From the NCBI GenBank assembly GCA_046498405.1, contig JAWOAS010000097.1:1-16523 (forward strand): 16,523 nucleotides of DNA, read 5' to 3'. The notes under the pieces were generated by a model. That model made no database searches, was not told the origin of the DNA, and saw only the letters and a list, made by a program, of their open reading frames with translations. This DNA is from T1Sed10-49 sp046498405 (GTDB taxonomy: Bacteria; Actinomycetota; Nitriliruptoria; Euzebyales; Egibacteraceae). Positions 6,383 through 14,363 of this stretch are shown piece after piece; within the stretch, counting starts at the first letter, position 1, and every line of letters starts with the position of its first letter. Made by a program: the position numbers and the translations under genes.

Positions 6383-7735
6383 ATGGAGACCACGCCCCGC
6401 AGCCCGTACGACCCGCCGGCCACGCCCTACCCGGGGGCGCTGGCGGCGCGCTTCGCCCGGCTCGAGCGCGACCTCGCCGACGCCGAGCCCGCGCGCTCGG
6501 CCCACGCGGGGGCGCCCACCGAGCTCGTCGAGCGGATCAGCGCCGCGGTGACCGCCCGCGCCGAGGACCTCGTCGCGCTGTCGCACGAGATCCACGCCAA
6601 CCCCGAGCTCGGCTTCGGCGAGCACGCGGCGGTGGCCACCGTCGCGCGGGTCCTCGAGGCCGCCGGCCATGCACCCGAGATCGGCGCCTACGGCCTGCCG
6701 ACCGCCCTGCGCGCCGTCGCCGGGCAGGGACACCCGCGCGTGGCGGTCCTCGCCGAGTACGACGCGCTGCCGGGCATCGGCCACGCCTGCGGGCACAACG
6801 TCATCTGCGCCACCGCCGTCGGCGCCTACCTCGCCGTCGCCGAGGCGATCGGCGAGCTCGGCGGCGCCGTCGAGCTCATCGGCTGCCCCGCTGAGGAGGG
6901 TGGGGGCGGCAAGGAGCTCATCGCCCGCGAGGGCGGCTTCGACGGGCTCGACGCCGCGATCATGCTCCACCCGGCAGGCTTCGACGTCGCCGAGCACACC
7001 TGGCTCGGGGTGCAGCAGGTCAGCGTCACCTACCACGGCCGCGCCGCCCACGCCGCGGCGATGCCCCACCTCGGCCGCAACGCCCTCGACGCCGTCGTGG
7101 CGGCCTACCAGGGCGTCGCGGCCCTGCGTCAGCACATGCTCTCGAGCGACCGGGTGCACGGCATCATCACCGACGGCGGCAGCCGGCCCAACATCGTCCC
7201 CGACCGGGCCAGCGCGCAGTTCTACCTGCGCTCGGCCGAGCCCGAGACGCTCGCCGAGCTCGTCGGGCGGGCCCGGGAGGTCTTCGAGGCAGCGGCCATC
7301 GCCACCGGCACCCAGCTCGAGACCGACTGGGAGCCGTGCCCGGTCTACCTGCCGGTCCGCAACAACAGCGCCCTCGCCGCGCGCTACGCCGAGAACGTCG
7401 CCCGTCGCGGCCGGCGGGCGCTGCCCCCGGGCGTCGTGCCGCAGGAGTTCACCGGCTCGACCGACCTCGGCAACGTCAGCGTACGGGTGCCCGCGATCCA
7501 CCCCACGCTGGCGATCGCCCCGCCGGACGTCACGATCCACGCCCCGGAGTTCGCCGAGTGGGCGGCCTCGCCCCGCGCCGACGAGAGCACGATCGACGGG
7601 GCGATCGGCCTGGCCCTGACCGCCGCCGACGTCCTCACCGACGCCGAGCTGCGCGCCGACGCCGCCCGGGAGTTCGCCGAGGCGGGCGGGCGCCTCGAGC
7701 CCGCCGACGTCCTCGGTGGCGCCTCCCCGCGCTGA
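6383..7735 (+). CDS. M20-family metal-dependent amidohydrolase/peptidase
   Basis: This cytoplasmic hydrolase of the M20D/AbgB-like type cleaves amide bonds in N-acyl amino acids, small peptides or aminobenzoyl-glutamate-like substrates. The metal site is complete: C136-G-H138 in the motif HACGHNV, the acid pair E171-E172 in CPAEEGGGG, H196 in MLHP, and H386 near the C-terminus in IHAPEF. H223 in the RAAHAAAMP segment marks the dimerisation/lid domain and contributes to substrate binding across the dimer. At 450 residues it is about full length. An unusual 55-residue N-terminal extension, helical and charged, precedes the LVALSHEIHANPELGF motif. The Cys ligand places it with the aminoacylase-like amidohydrolases rather than with DapE or carboxypeptidase G2, but the substrate is not determined. 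It converges on the TrmH-family gene with only two bases between stops. Confidence 0.9.
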   Translation: METTPRSPYDPPATPYPGALAARFARLERDLADAEPARSAHAGAPTELVERISAAVTARAEDLVALSHEIHANPELGFGEHAAVATVARVLEAAGHAPEIGAYGLPTALRAVAGQGHPRVAVLAEYDALPGIGHACGHNVICATAVGAYLAVAEAIGELGGAVELIGCPAEEGGGGKELIAREGGFDGLDAAIMLHPAGFDVAEHTWLGVQQVSVTYHGRAAHAAAMPHLGRNALDAVVAAYQGVAALRQHMLSSDRVHGIITDGGSRPNIVPDRASAQFYLRSAEPETLAELVGRAREVFEAAAIATGTQLETDWEPCPVYLPVRNNSALAARYAENVARRGRRALPPGVVPQEFTGSTDLGNVSVRVPAIHPTLAIAPPDVTIHAPEFAEWAASPRADESTIDGAIGLALTAADVLTDAELRADAAREFAEAGGRLEPADVLGGASPR

Positions 7736-7737
7736 CC

Positions 7738-8391
7738 TCAGCGGGGGTCGTGGCGGCGCACCCACTCCCACAGGGCGATCGCCGCGGCCGCGCCGGCGTT
7801 GATCGAGCGCGTCGAGCCGACCTGCGGGATCGCGGCGACGGCATCGACGGCCTCCCGCGCGGCGGGCGACAGCCCCGGGCCCTCCTGGCCGAGCAGGAGG
7901 ACGACCGCGGCGGGCAGCGCGACGTCGCGCAGGTCGACCGCGCCGGGCAGGTTGTCGACGCCGACGATCGGCAGGCCGGCCCGCCCCGCCCACGCGGTGA
8001 GCGCGGGCAGGTCGTCGTGGTGGTGGACCGCGAGGTAGGCCTCGGTGCGCATCGCCCCGCGCCGGTTCCAGCGGCGGCGGCCGACGATGTGCACGCCGGC
8101 GGCGCCGAAGGCGTTGGCGGTGCGCACGATCGAGCCGATGTTGAAGTCGTGCTGGAGGTTCTCGACGGCGACGTGCACCGGGCGGGCGCGCGCGGCGAGG
8201 TCGGCGGCGATGGCCTCGACGCGCCAGTAGCGGTAGCGGTCGGCGACGTTGCGGCGGTCCCCGCCGGCGAGCAGCTCGGGGTCGAGGCGGGGATCGGCCG
8301 GCCACGGCCCGGGGTGCGGGCCGACGCCGACGCCCTCGCGCGCGGGATCCCCCGCGTCCTCGTCGTGCCCGCCCGCGGGGCCGCCGCTCAC
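7738..8391 (-). CDS. TrmH/SpoU-family RNA 2'-O-ribose methyltransferase
   Basis: A SPOUT-fold enzyme that uses S-adenosylmethionine to methylate a ribose 2'-OH in tRNA or rRNA. All three family motifs are visible in the 217-residue protein: motif 1 at 84-91 (N84-I-G-S-I-V-R90-T), motif 2 at 168-174 (GQEGPGL), and motif 3 at 188-198 (IPQVGSTRSIN), which helps form the SAM-binding knot. The N-terminal 45 residues are Gly/Pro/Asp-rich and probably flexible, not a canonical RNA-binding L30e domain. Family members methylate G18 of tRNA or 23S rRNA sites; the target here is not decidable. The start is GTG at 8391, chosen because it overlaps the TGA of the upstream hydrolase gene by four bases (GTGA) and the domain follows at a normal distance. 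The frame runs much further upstream but without family similarity. Confidence 0.9.
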   Translation of the reverse strand: MSGGPAGGHDEDAGDPAREGVGVGPHPGPWPADPRLDPELLAGGDRRNVADRYRYWRVEAIAADLAARARPVHVAVENLQHDFNIGSIVRTANAFGAAGVHIVGRRRWNRRGAMRTEAYLAVHHHDDLPALTAWAGRAGLPIVGVDNLPGAVDLRDVALPAAVVLLLGQEGPGLSPAAREAVDAVAAIPQVGSTRSINAGAAAAIALWEWVRRHDPR

Positions 8392-9143
8392 AGGGTGCGG
8401 TCGAGCCACGTCGTGATCGTGGCCAGCGCCGCGTCGGCCGCCGACCGCGAGGACAGGAGATGGTCGGCGTCGAGCAGCGGCACGAAGGCCTTGGGCTGGG
8501 CGGCGGCGGCGAAGATCGCCTCGCCCTCGGCGACGTCGACCACGGCGTCGTCGACGGCGTGGACGACGAGCAGCGGGCGGCCGAGGTCGGCGAGGTGCTC
8601 GCCGGCGGGATGGCGGTCGAGGTCGTCGAGGAAGGACTGCGCGATCGGGAAGGGCCGCCCGCCGATCTCGACGGTGGCCTGGCCCTCGCGCTCGATGGCC
8701 GGCGCGGCGTCGGCGAGCAGGCGGCGCACGTGCGCGGGCGCGAGCGGCGCGCCGAGGACCGCCAGCGAGCGCACGGTGTGGAGGTCGCCGGCGGCCAGCA
8801 GCGTCGCCGCGCCCCCGAGGCTGTGGCCGACCATCGCGCACGGTCCCAGCCCGCGCTCGATGAGCGCGAGCGCGGCCCGCCGCAGGTCGGCGACGTTCGT
8901 CGACACCGTCGTCTCGACGAACGCCCCACCCGACTCCCCGAGCCCGGTGAAGTCGAAGCGCAGGACGGCGTAGCCGGCCTCGGCGAGCCCCGAGGCCAGC
9001 CGCGTCATCGTGTGGAGGTCCTTCGAGCAGGTGAAGCAGTGCGCGAGGAGCACGCTGCCCCGGGCCTCGCCGTCGGGCACGTGCAGCACCCCCGCCAGGC
9101 GCGAGCCCGTCGCACCGTCGAACTCGAGACGCTCGGTGGCCAT
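8388..9143 (-). CDS. Alpha/beta hydrolase of the OsmC-partner type (stand-alone)
   Basis: A 251-residue serine hydrolase with the complete alpha/beta-hydrolase signature: nucleophile elbow GHSLGG with S108, acid D199 (or D198) in HAVDDAV, and H228 in DADH. Residues 35-42 read HCFTCSKD, a motif I associate with hydrolase domains fused to, or paired with, OsmC-like peroxiredoxin domains. Here the protein ends right after the hydrolase fold, with no OsmC part in this window. It probably cleaves esters or thioesters in the cytoplasm; the substrate is unknown. The ATG at 9143 has GGAGGAG immediately upstream, which fits better than the in-frame ATG at 9158, which has no ribosome site. It is the first gene of a two-gene operon with the methyltransferase, joined by a GTGA overlap. 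Confidence 0.88.
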   Translation of the reverse strand: MATERLEFDGATGSRLAGVLHVPDGEARGSVLLAHCFTCSKDLHTMTRLASGLAEAGYAVLRFDFTGLGESGGAFVETTVSTNVADLRRAALALIERGLGPCAMVGHSLGGAATLLAAGDLHTVRSLAVLGAPLAPAHVRRLLADAAPAIEREGQATVEIGGRPFPIAQSFLDDLDRHPAGEHLADLGRPLLVVHAVDDAVVDVAEGEAIFAAAAQPKAFVPLLDADHLLSSRSAADAALATITTWLDRTL

Positions 9144-9177
9144 CGCTCCTCCGCTCATCGGGCCGGCCGCTCGCGCC

Positions 9178-9183
9178 AGGGTA
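9178..9183 (-). promoter_or_regulatory. Putative -10 element (TACCCT) for the hydrolase/methyltransferase operon
   Basis: On the minus strand TACCCT lies 34 bases before the ATG at 9143, giving a leader of roughly 28 bases that contains the GGAGGAG ribosome site. No -35 is convincing. Confidence 0.4.
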
Positions 9184-9222
9184 GGACGCCGCGCCCGCGC
9201 CCGAACGGCCGCGCACGGCCGA

Positions 9223-9228
9223 TAGCAT
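9223..9228 (+). promoter_or_regulatory. Putative -10 element (TAGCAT) of kgd
   Basis: TAGCAT stands out as the only AT-containing hexamer in the GC-rich upstream region. It would give a leader of about 50 bases. That leader contains a six-codon ORF (9272-9292) whose TGA overlaps the kgd start region in another frame. Confidence 0.45.
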
Positions 9229-9284
9229 CGGGGTCGCGGTCCGCGGCAGGCAGGCCCGCACCACACGAGCGATGGACGAAGGCG

Positions 9285-12200
9285 ATGGCTGAGCAGCGAC
9301 GCTTCGGCACGAACACCTGGCTCGTCGACGAGATGTACCGCGAGTACCTCGCCGACCCCGACGCGGTCGGCGAGAGCTGGCGGGAGTTCTTCAGCGACTA
9401 CCGTCCCGCGTGGGAGACCGGGCCGCCGCGCTCGCACGGTCGCCGCAGCGGGGACGGAGACGGAGCCGCAGAGGCCGCGGCGGGGGCGGCGGCCACCGCG
9501 CGCGAGGCGCCACCGGCCGAGGAGGCCCGCGGGGCCCCGGCCGCGCCACCGGCCGAGGAGGCCCGCGAGGCCCCGGCCGCACCGCCGGCCGAGCCCCGCA
9601 ACGGGGGGCGCCCGGCGCGCGCCGAGCCGGCGGCGCCACCCGACGGCGGCCCACCCGAGGGCGCCCGGCGACTGCGCGGGGTCGCCGCGACGATCGCCGA
9701 GAATATGGAGGCGAGCCTCGGCGTGCCCACCGCGACGTCGATCCGCGAGGTCCCCGCCAAGCTCCTCGAGGTCAACCGTCGCATCATCAACAACCAGCTG
9801 CGGCGCACCCGCGGCGGCAAGGTCAGCTTCACCCACCTCATCGGCTGGGCGCTCGTCAAGGCCATGGCCGAGGTCCCGGCGATCACGAGCACCTACCACA
9901 CCGACGCCGACGGCAGGCCCTACCTCCACCGCCCCGAGCAGGTCAACCTCGGCCTCGCCGTCGACGTGCCGCGCGCCGACGGCACGCGGACGCTGCTCGT
10001 GCCGAGCATCAAGGACGTCACCAACCAGCACTTCGCGGCCTTCCACCGCGCCTACGAGGAGGCGGTGCGCCGGGTCGGCGCCGGCGAGCTCGACGCCGAG
10101 CTCTTCGCCGAGACGACGGCCACGCTGACCAACCCCGGCACGCTGGGCACCGTCGGCAGCGTGCCCCGGCTCATGCCGGGCCAGAGCGCGATCTTCGGGG
10201 TCGGCGCCATCGGCTTCCCCGCCGAGTACCAGGCCGCCGACCCGCGCCTGCTCGCCGAGATGGGCGTGGGCAAGGTCATCACCCTGACCTCGACCTACGA
10301 CCACCGGGTCATCCAGGGCGCCGAGTCGGGGCTCTTCCTCAAGGCCGTCGAGGAGCTCCTGCTCGGCGAGCGCGACTTCTACGACGAGGTCTTCGAGAGC
10401 CTCCACGTGCCCTTCGAGCCGGTGCGCTGGCACGCCGACGAGTCCTCGCGCCTGCTGACCACCGCGCAGGGCGACACCGCCGCGGCCAAGCAGATCGCCG
10501 TGGGGCGCTTCATCAACATGTACCGGGTGCGCGGGCACCTCATCGCCAACCTCAACCCGCTCTACGACTCCTTCCCCGAGCTGCACCCCGAGCTCGACCC
10601 GGCGACGTACGGCCTGACGCTGTGGGACCTCGACCGCGAGTTCCTCACCGGGGGGCTGGCCGGCAGCGAGCGCATGACGCTGTCGGGGATCATCAGCACC
10701 CTGCGCGACGCCTACTGCCGCTCGGTCGGCGTCGAGTACATGCACATCGCCGAGCCCGAGGAGAAGGTCTGGATCCAAGGGCACGTCGAGGGCGTCGAGA
10801 CCGGCCTGACCCACGACGAGCAGGTCCACATCCTCGAGCGGCTCAACGACGCCGAGGCCTTCGAGCGCTTCCTCCACACGAAGTACATCGGGCACAAGCG
10901 CTTCGGCCTCGAGGGCGCCGAGGCGGCGATCCCCATGCTCGACGCGCTGCTGTCCGACGCCGCCGAGGCCGGCATCGACGAGGCGGTCATGGGCATGGCC
11001 CACCGGGGGCGGCTCAACGTCCTCACGAACATCCTCGGCAAGGACTACGACAAGATCTTCCGCGAGTTCGAGGGCGACATCGACCCCGACAGCGTCCAGG
11101 GGTCCGGCGACGTGAAGTACCACGTCGGCGCGCGGGGGCGCCACCACGCACCCTCCGGCACGACGATCGACGTCGAGATGTCGTCGAACCCCAGCCACCT
11201 CGAGGCCGTCGACCCCGTCGTCGTCGGCATGGCCCGCGCGCTGCTCGACCGCAAGGGCGCCGAGCCCGGCGCGCGCACGCCGGTCCTGCCCCTGCTCGTC
11301 CACGGCGACGCGGCCTTCGCCGGGCAGGGCGTGGTCGCCGAGACCTTCGCGATGAGCCAGCTCGACGGCTACGGCACCGGCGGCACCGTCCACCTCGTCA
11401 TCAACAACCAGCTCGGCTTCACGACCGCGCCCCACCAGGGCCGCTCCAGCGAGTACGCCACCGACGTCGCCAAGACCGTCCAGGCGCCGATCTTCCACGT
11501 CAACGGCGACGACCCCGAGGCGTGCGTCCGGGTCATGCGCCTGGCGTTCGCGTTCCGCCAGCGCTTCGCCAAGGACGTCGTCGTCGACCTGCTGTGCTAC
11601 CGCCGGCACGGCCACAACGAGGGTGACGACCCCTCCTACACCCAGCCGACGATGTACGCGGCGATCGAGCAGCAGCGCAGCGTCCGCAAGATCTACACCG
11701 AGGAGCTCGTCAACCGCGGCGACATCACCGTCGACGAGGCCGAGGCCTCCCTCGACGCCTTCCGCGGCAAGCTCGAGTCCGCGCTCGCCGAGACCCGGGC
11801 CTCGTCACCGGAGCTGCCCGAGGAGCTGCGGGCGCCCGGCGGCGTCGGCGTCCTGCCACCGGTGCCCACCGGCGTCGACCGGCAGGTCCTCGAGCGCATC
11901 GTCGGGTCGGTGACCTCCTGGCCGGAGGGCTTCGCGGTGCACCCCAAGCTCGCGCGCCAGCTCGAGAAGCGCCGGAGCATGCTCGACGACGACGCGGTCG
12001 ACTGGGCGATGGCCGAGGCGCTCGCGCTGGGCTCGCTGGCCCTCGAGGGCACCCCGGTGCGCCTGGCCGGCCAGGACTCCCGCCGTGGCACGTTCAGTCA
12101 GCGCCACGCCCACCTCGTGCCCGCCGACGGCGGCGACGACTGGGTGCCGCTGGCCAACCTCGACGACGAGCAGGCCCCGGTCGCCTTCTACGACTCGCTG

Positions 12201-13043
12201 CTCTCGGAGTTCGCGGCGGTCGGCTTCGAGTACGGCTACTCGGTCGTGCGCAAGGACGCCCTCGTGGCGTGGGAGGCGCAGTTCGGCGACTTCGTCAACG
12301 GCGCGCAGGTCGTCCTCGACCAGTTCGTCGTCGCCGCGGAGGCGAAGTGGGAGCAGACCTCCGGCCTCGTCCTCCTCCTGCCGCACGGCTACGAGGGCCA
12401 GGGCCCCGAGCACTCCTCGGCGCGGCTCGAGCGCTTCCTCACGCTCTCGGCCGCCGACAACATCCAGGTCACCCAGCCCACGACCGCCGCGCAGTACTTC
12501 CATCTCCTGCGCCGGCAGATGCGTCGCGAGGTCCGCAAGCCCCTCGTCGTGCTCACCCCGAAGGGCATGCTCCGCGCCCGGGAGGCGATGAGCCCCGCGC
12601 GGGCCTTCGAGGAGGGCCACTTCGCCGAGGTCCTGCCCGACGACGACGCCCCGGCCGGCACCCGCCGCGTCCTGCTGTGCTCGGGCAAGATCGTCCACAC
12701 GCTGCGCGCCGAGCGCGACCGCCGTGGCGCGCCCGCCGCGGTCGTGGCCGTCGAACAGCTCTACCCCTGGCCGCAGGAGCAGATCCTCGCGGCGATCGCC
12801 GCGCACCCCCACGCGGGGGAGGTCGTCTGGGTGCAGGACGAGCCGGAGAACATGGGCGCGTGGACCTTCGCCCACCTGCGACTGCACCGACTGCTGCGCG
12901 AGGACTACACGTTGCGCCACGCTGCGCGCGTCGAGAGCCCGAGCCCGGCGACCGGCAGCCAGACGATCCACGAGCTCGAGGAGCGCGCGCTGCTCGACGA
13001 CGCCTTCGCCGGCCTCGACGTCGCCAGCGACGACGCGTCCTGA
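9285..13043 (+). CDS. kgd: Multifunctional 2-oxoglutarate metabolism enzyme (Kgd; fused E2-like and E1 domains)
   Basis: This 1252-residue enzyme handles 2-oxoglutarate in the TCA cycle: thiamine-diphosphate-dependent decarboxylation, carboligation with glyoxylate, and the E1 role in the oxoglutarate dehydrogenase complex. Domain order: the E1 N-terminal helix (1-42, FGTNTWLVDEMYREYL); a Pro/Ala/Glu linker (about 43-128); a lipoyl-less E2 acyltransferase-like domain (about 130-370) with catalytic H340 in TYDHRVIQG; then the E1 domain. In E1, H573 lies in MAHRGRLNVL, and the thiamine diphosphate/Mg motif runs from GDAAF (G674, D675) to NN (707-708). The C-terminal transketolase-like part follows. 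The Gln after DHRVI, where classical E2 has Asp, is as I remember it in mycobacterial Kgd. The ATG at 9285 begins the family's N-terminal helix; a GAAGG lies very close to it. In actinobacteria GarA, an FHA protein, inhibits this enzyme; no garA is in the window. The gene is monocistronic by context. Confidence 0.97.
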   Translation: MAEQRRFGTNTWLVDEMYREYLADPDAVGESWREFFSDYRPAWETGPPRSHGRRSGDGDGAAEAAAGAAATAREAPPAEEARGAPAAPPAEEAREAPAAPPAEPRNGGRPARAEPAAPPDGGPPEGARRLRGVAATIAENMEASLGVPTATSIREVPAKLLEVNRRIINNQLRRTRGGKVSFTHLIGWALVKAMAEVPAITSTYHTDADGRPYLHRPEQVNLGLAVDVPRADGTRTLLVPSIKDVTNQHFAAFHRAYEEAVRRVGAGELDAELFAETTATLTNPGTLGTVGSVPRLMPGQSAIFGVGAIGFPAEYQAADPRLLAEMGVGKVITLTSTYDHRVIQGAESGLFLKAVEELLLGERDFYDEVFESLHVPFEPVRWHADESSRLLTTAQGDTAAAKQIAVGRFINMYRVRGHLIANLNPLYDSFPELHPELDPATYGLTLWDLDREFLTGGLAGSERMTLSGIISTLRDAYCRSVGVEYMHIAEPEEKVWIQGHVEGVETGLTHDEQVHILERLNDAEAFERFLHTKYIGHKRFGLEGAEAAIPMLDALLSDAAEAGIDEAVMGMAHRGRLNVLTNILGKDYDKIFREFEGDIDPDSVQGSGDVKYHVGARGRHHAPSGTTIDVEMSSNPSHLEAVDPVVVGMARALLDRKGAEPGARTPVLPLLVHGDAAFAGQGVVAETFAMSQLDGYGTGGTVHLVINNQLGFTTAPHQGRSSEYATDVAKTVQAPIFHVNGDDPEACVRVMRLAFAFRQRFAKDVVVDLLCYRRHGHNEGDDPSYTQPTMYAAIEQQRSVRKIYTEELVNRGDITVDEAEASLDAFRGKLESALAETRASSPELPEELRAPGGVGVLPPVPTGVDRQVLERIVGSVTSWPEGFAVHPKLARQLEKRRSMLDDDAVDWAMAEALALGSLALEGTPVRLAGQDSRRGTFSQRHAHLVPADGGDDWVPLANLDDEQAPVAFYDSLLSEFAAVGFEYGYSVVRKDALVAWEAQFGDFVNGAQVVLDQFVVAAEAKWEQTSGLVLLLPHGYEGQGPEHSSARLERFLTLSAADNIQVTQPTTAAQYFHLLRRQMRREVRKPLVVLTPKGMLRAREAMSPARAFEEGHFAEVLPDDDAPAGTRRVLLCSGKIVHTLRAERDRRGAPAAVVAVEQLYPWPQEQILAAIAAHPHAGEVVWVQDEPENMGAWTFAHLRLHRLLREDYTLRHAARVESPSPATGSQTIHELEERALLDDAFAGLDVASDDAS
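9507..9593 (+). repeat. 36-bp in-frame tandem repeat in the kgd linker
   Basis: Units at 9507-9542 and 9543-9578 differ at one base, and a partial third follows to about 9593. They encode APPAEEAR(G/E)APA twice (residues 75-98) and then APPAEP. The repeat lies wholly in the flexible linker between the N-terminal helix and the E2-like domain, where copy-number change should be tolerated. Confidence 0.85.
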
Positions 13044-13079
13044 CCGCGCCCGGCCCGCCTGGCCGCGGGCCGGGCGCGG
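13044..13079. terminator. Perfect 15-bp inverted repeat, shared terminator of kgd and the TAXI gene
   Basis: CCGCGCCCGGCCCGC (13044-13058) and its exact reverse complement (13065-13079) flank a six-base loop. It begins one base after the kgd stop and ends four bases before the stop of the converging TAXI gene. There is no T-tract on either side, which is common for actinobacterial hairpins. It fills nearly the whole 40-base intergenic space. Confidence 0.7.
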
Positions 13080-13083
13080 CGGC

Positions 13084-14088
13084 CTACTCGAGGTCGTCGC
13101 CCTCCTCGGCCGCGCCCTGCTCGTCGAGGTAGCGCTCGGAGCCCTCGTTGAGCGGGATCGGCCCGAGGCCCTTGGCGGCGTTGAGGATGTCGACCTCGTC
13201 GCCCACCGGCACGGTGTCGGCGATGAGGTCCTCGCCCTCGTAGAGCCCGCGGGTCAGCTCGTAGGCCACGTCGTCGTCGAAGCCCTCGGCGACGTAGAGG
13301 GTCGCCCAGTACGTCAGCGTCTCGGCGTCGTCGTCCTGGCCGGTGTAGGTGAACGCCGGCACGTAGTGCGGCGACAGGCTCGGCCTCTCGGCGACGAAGG
13401 CCTCCTGGGCCTCCTCACCGACGCTGAGCAACTCGATGTCGACGCTCGCGGCGAGGTCCTCGATGGCCTGCGCGCCGGGCGGGCCGATGGCCACGACCGC
13501 GTCGAGCTCGCCGGCCTCAAGGGAGCCCGCGGCCTCGTCGAAGGGCGCCGTCACCGCGTCGAGGTCGGCGTCGGCGTCGAGGCCGGCGTGGCCGAGCAGC
13601 GACCGCGCGGTCAGCGCGGTGGAGCTCTCCTCGGGGCCGAGCGAGACCCGCGCGCCGGCGAGGTCGGCGACGGTCTCGAGGTCGGCGTCGGCGCGGGCGA
13701 TGACCTGGACGACCTCGGGGTAGACGTTGCCGAGCGACTCGACGGCGGTGGGCTCGCCGCCGAAGAGGCCGACGCCCTCGTAGGCGGCGACACCGACGTC
13801 GTTGAAGGCGATCGCGACGTCGATGGCGCCACCGCCGAGGAACTGCAGGTTGGGCACCGAGCCACCGGTGGTCTGGGTGCTCACGTCGACGTCGACGAGG
13901 GCGCGCCAGGTGTCGGCCATCGCGACCCCGAGCGGGAAGTAGGTACCCCCCGGCGACCCCGCGCCCATCGACAGGCCCACCTCGTCGGCCAGCGCCGGCT
14001 CGTCCTCGGACTCGCAGCCGGCGACGAGCAGCGTGAGCGCGGCGAGCAGCGCTACGACGGAGACCAGCAGAGCTCTCGTTCGGATCAT
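13084..14088 (-). CDS. TAXI-family TRAP solute-binding lipoprotein
   Basis: This is the extracytoplasmic substrate-binding subunit of a TRAP-type transporter, TAXI subfamily. The 334-residue precursor starts with a signal peptide and lipobox (LVAGC, lipidated C25), so the mature protein should be anchored outside the membrane. Family motifs are clear: GSPGGTYFPLGVAMA near the mature N-terminus, TTGGSVPNLQFLGGGAIDVAIAF following it, and GARVSLGPEES in the middle. The mature protein is strongly acidic and ends in a Glu/Asp-rich tail. The ATG at 14088 has a strong AGGAGGAGA ribosome site, which decides the start. No TRAP membrane subunit lies in the window on either side, so this is locally an orphan; typical ligands (glutamate or other organic acids) cannot be assigned. 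It converges on kgd across the perfect inverted repeat. Confidence 0.92.
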   Translation of the reverse strand: MIRTRALLVSVVALLAALTLLVAGCESEDEPALADEVGLSMGAGSPGGTYFPLGVAMADTWRALVDVDVSTQTTGGSVPNLQFLGGGAIDVAIAFNDVGVAAYEGVGLFGGEPTAVESLGNVYPEVVQVIARADADLETVADLAGARVSLGPEESSTALTARSLLGHAGLDADADLDAVTAPFDEAAGSLEAGELDAVVAIGPPGAQAIEDLAASVDIELLSVGEEAQEAFVAERPSLSPHYVPAFTYTGQDDDAETLTYWATLYVAEGFDDDVAYELTRGLYEGEDLIADTVPVGDEVDILNAAKGLGPIPLNEGSERYLDEQGAAEEGDDLE

Positions 14089-14363
14089 GGTCGTCTCTCC
14101 TCCTGCGTGAGGTGGGCGCGCGTCATCGACGGCGACGGGGGTCGGGTGGCGCGCAGCGGGGGCCGGGCCCACGGCCGCGCATCGTGGCGTGACGCCGTGC
14201 CCGCCTCGACTCGGGCTCCGAGAGGCATGCCCTCGCTCCCTCGCGGCCGCGCCCTCGCGGCAGGCCCCTCGCCAGGCACCGACGGCGTCACTGGCGACGC
14301 TGCCCCTGCCGCTCCGGCTCCTCTGGACCGCATCGGCGTCAACGCTGCGGGAGGTGCGTAGGT

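Noticed and set aside
6203..8929. A 908-codon minus-strand open frame across the M20, methyltransferase and hydrolase genes
   Set aside because: It is Arg/Gly/Ala-rich shadow sequence with no fold pattern and overlaps three well-supported genes.
8460..9284. An upstream in-frame extension of kgd by 275 codons
   Set aside because: It overlaps the hydrolase gene on the other strand and has no similarity to Kgd, whose N-terminal helix begins at the ATG at 9285.
9507..9593. Possible CRISPR-like or mobile repeat
   Set aside because: The units are directly adjacent with no spacers, in frame inside kgd, and encode a Pro/Ala/Glu linker.
8388..11615. A 1075-codon minus-strand open frame whose last 251 codons are the alpha/beta hydrolase
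   Set aside because: Only the part from 9143 down has protein-like features; the rest lies antisense to kgd and is open because stop codons are rare in DNA this GC-rich.
14338..14343. TTGACG on the minus strand as a -35 box for the TAXI gene
   Set aside because: No acceptable -10 hexamer lies 16-19 bases downstream.
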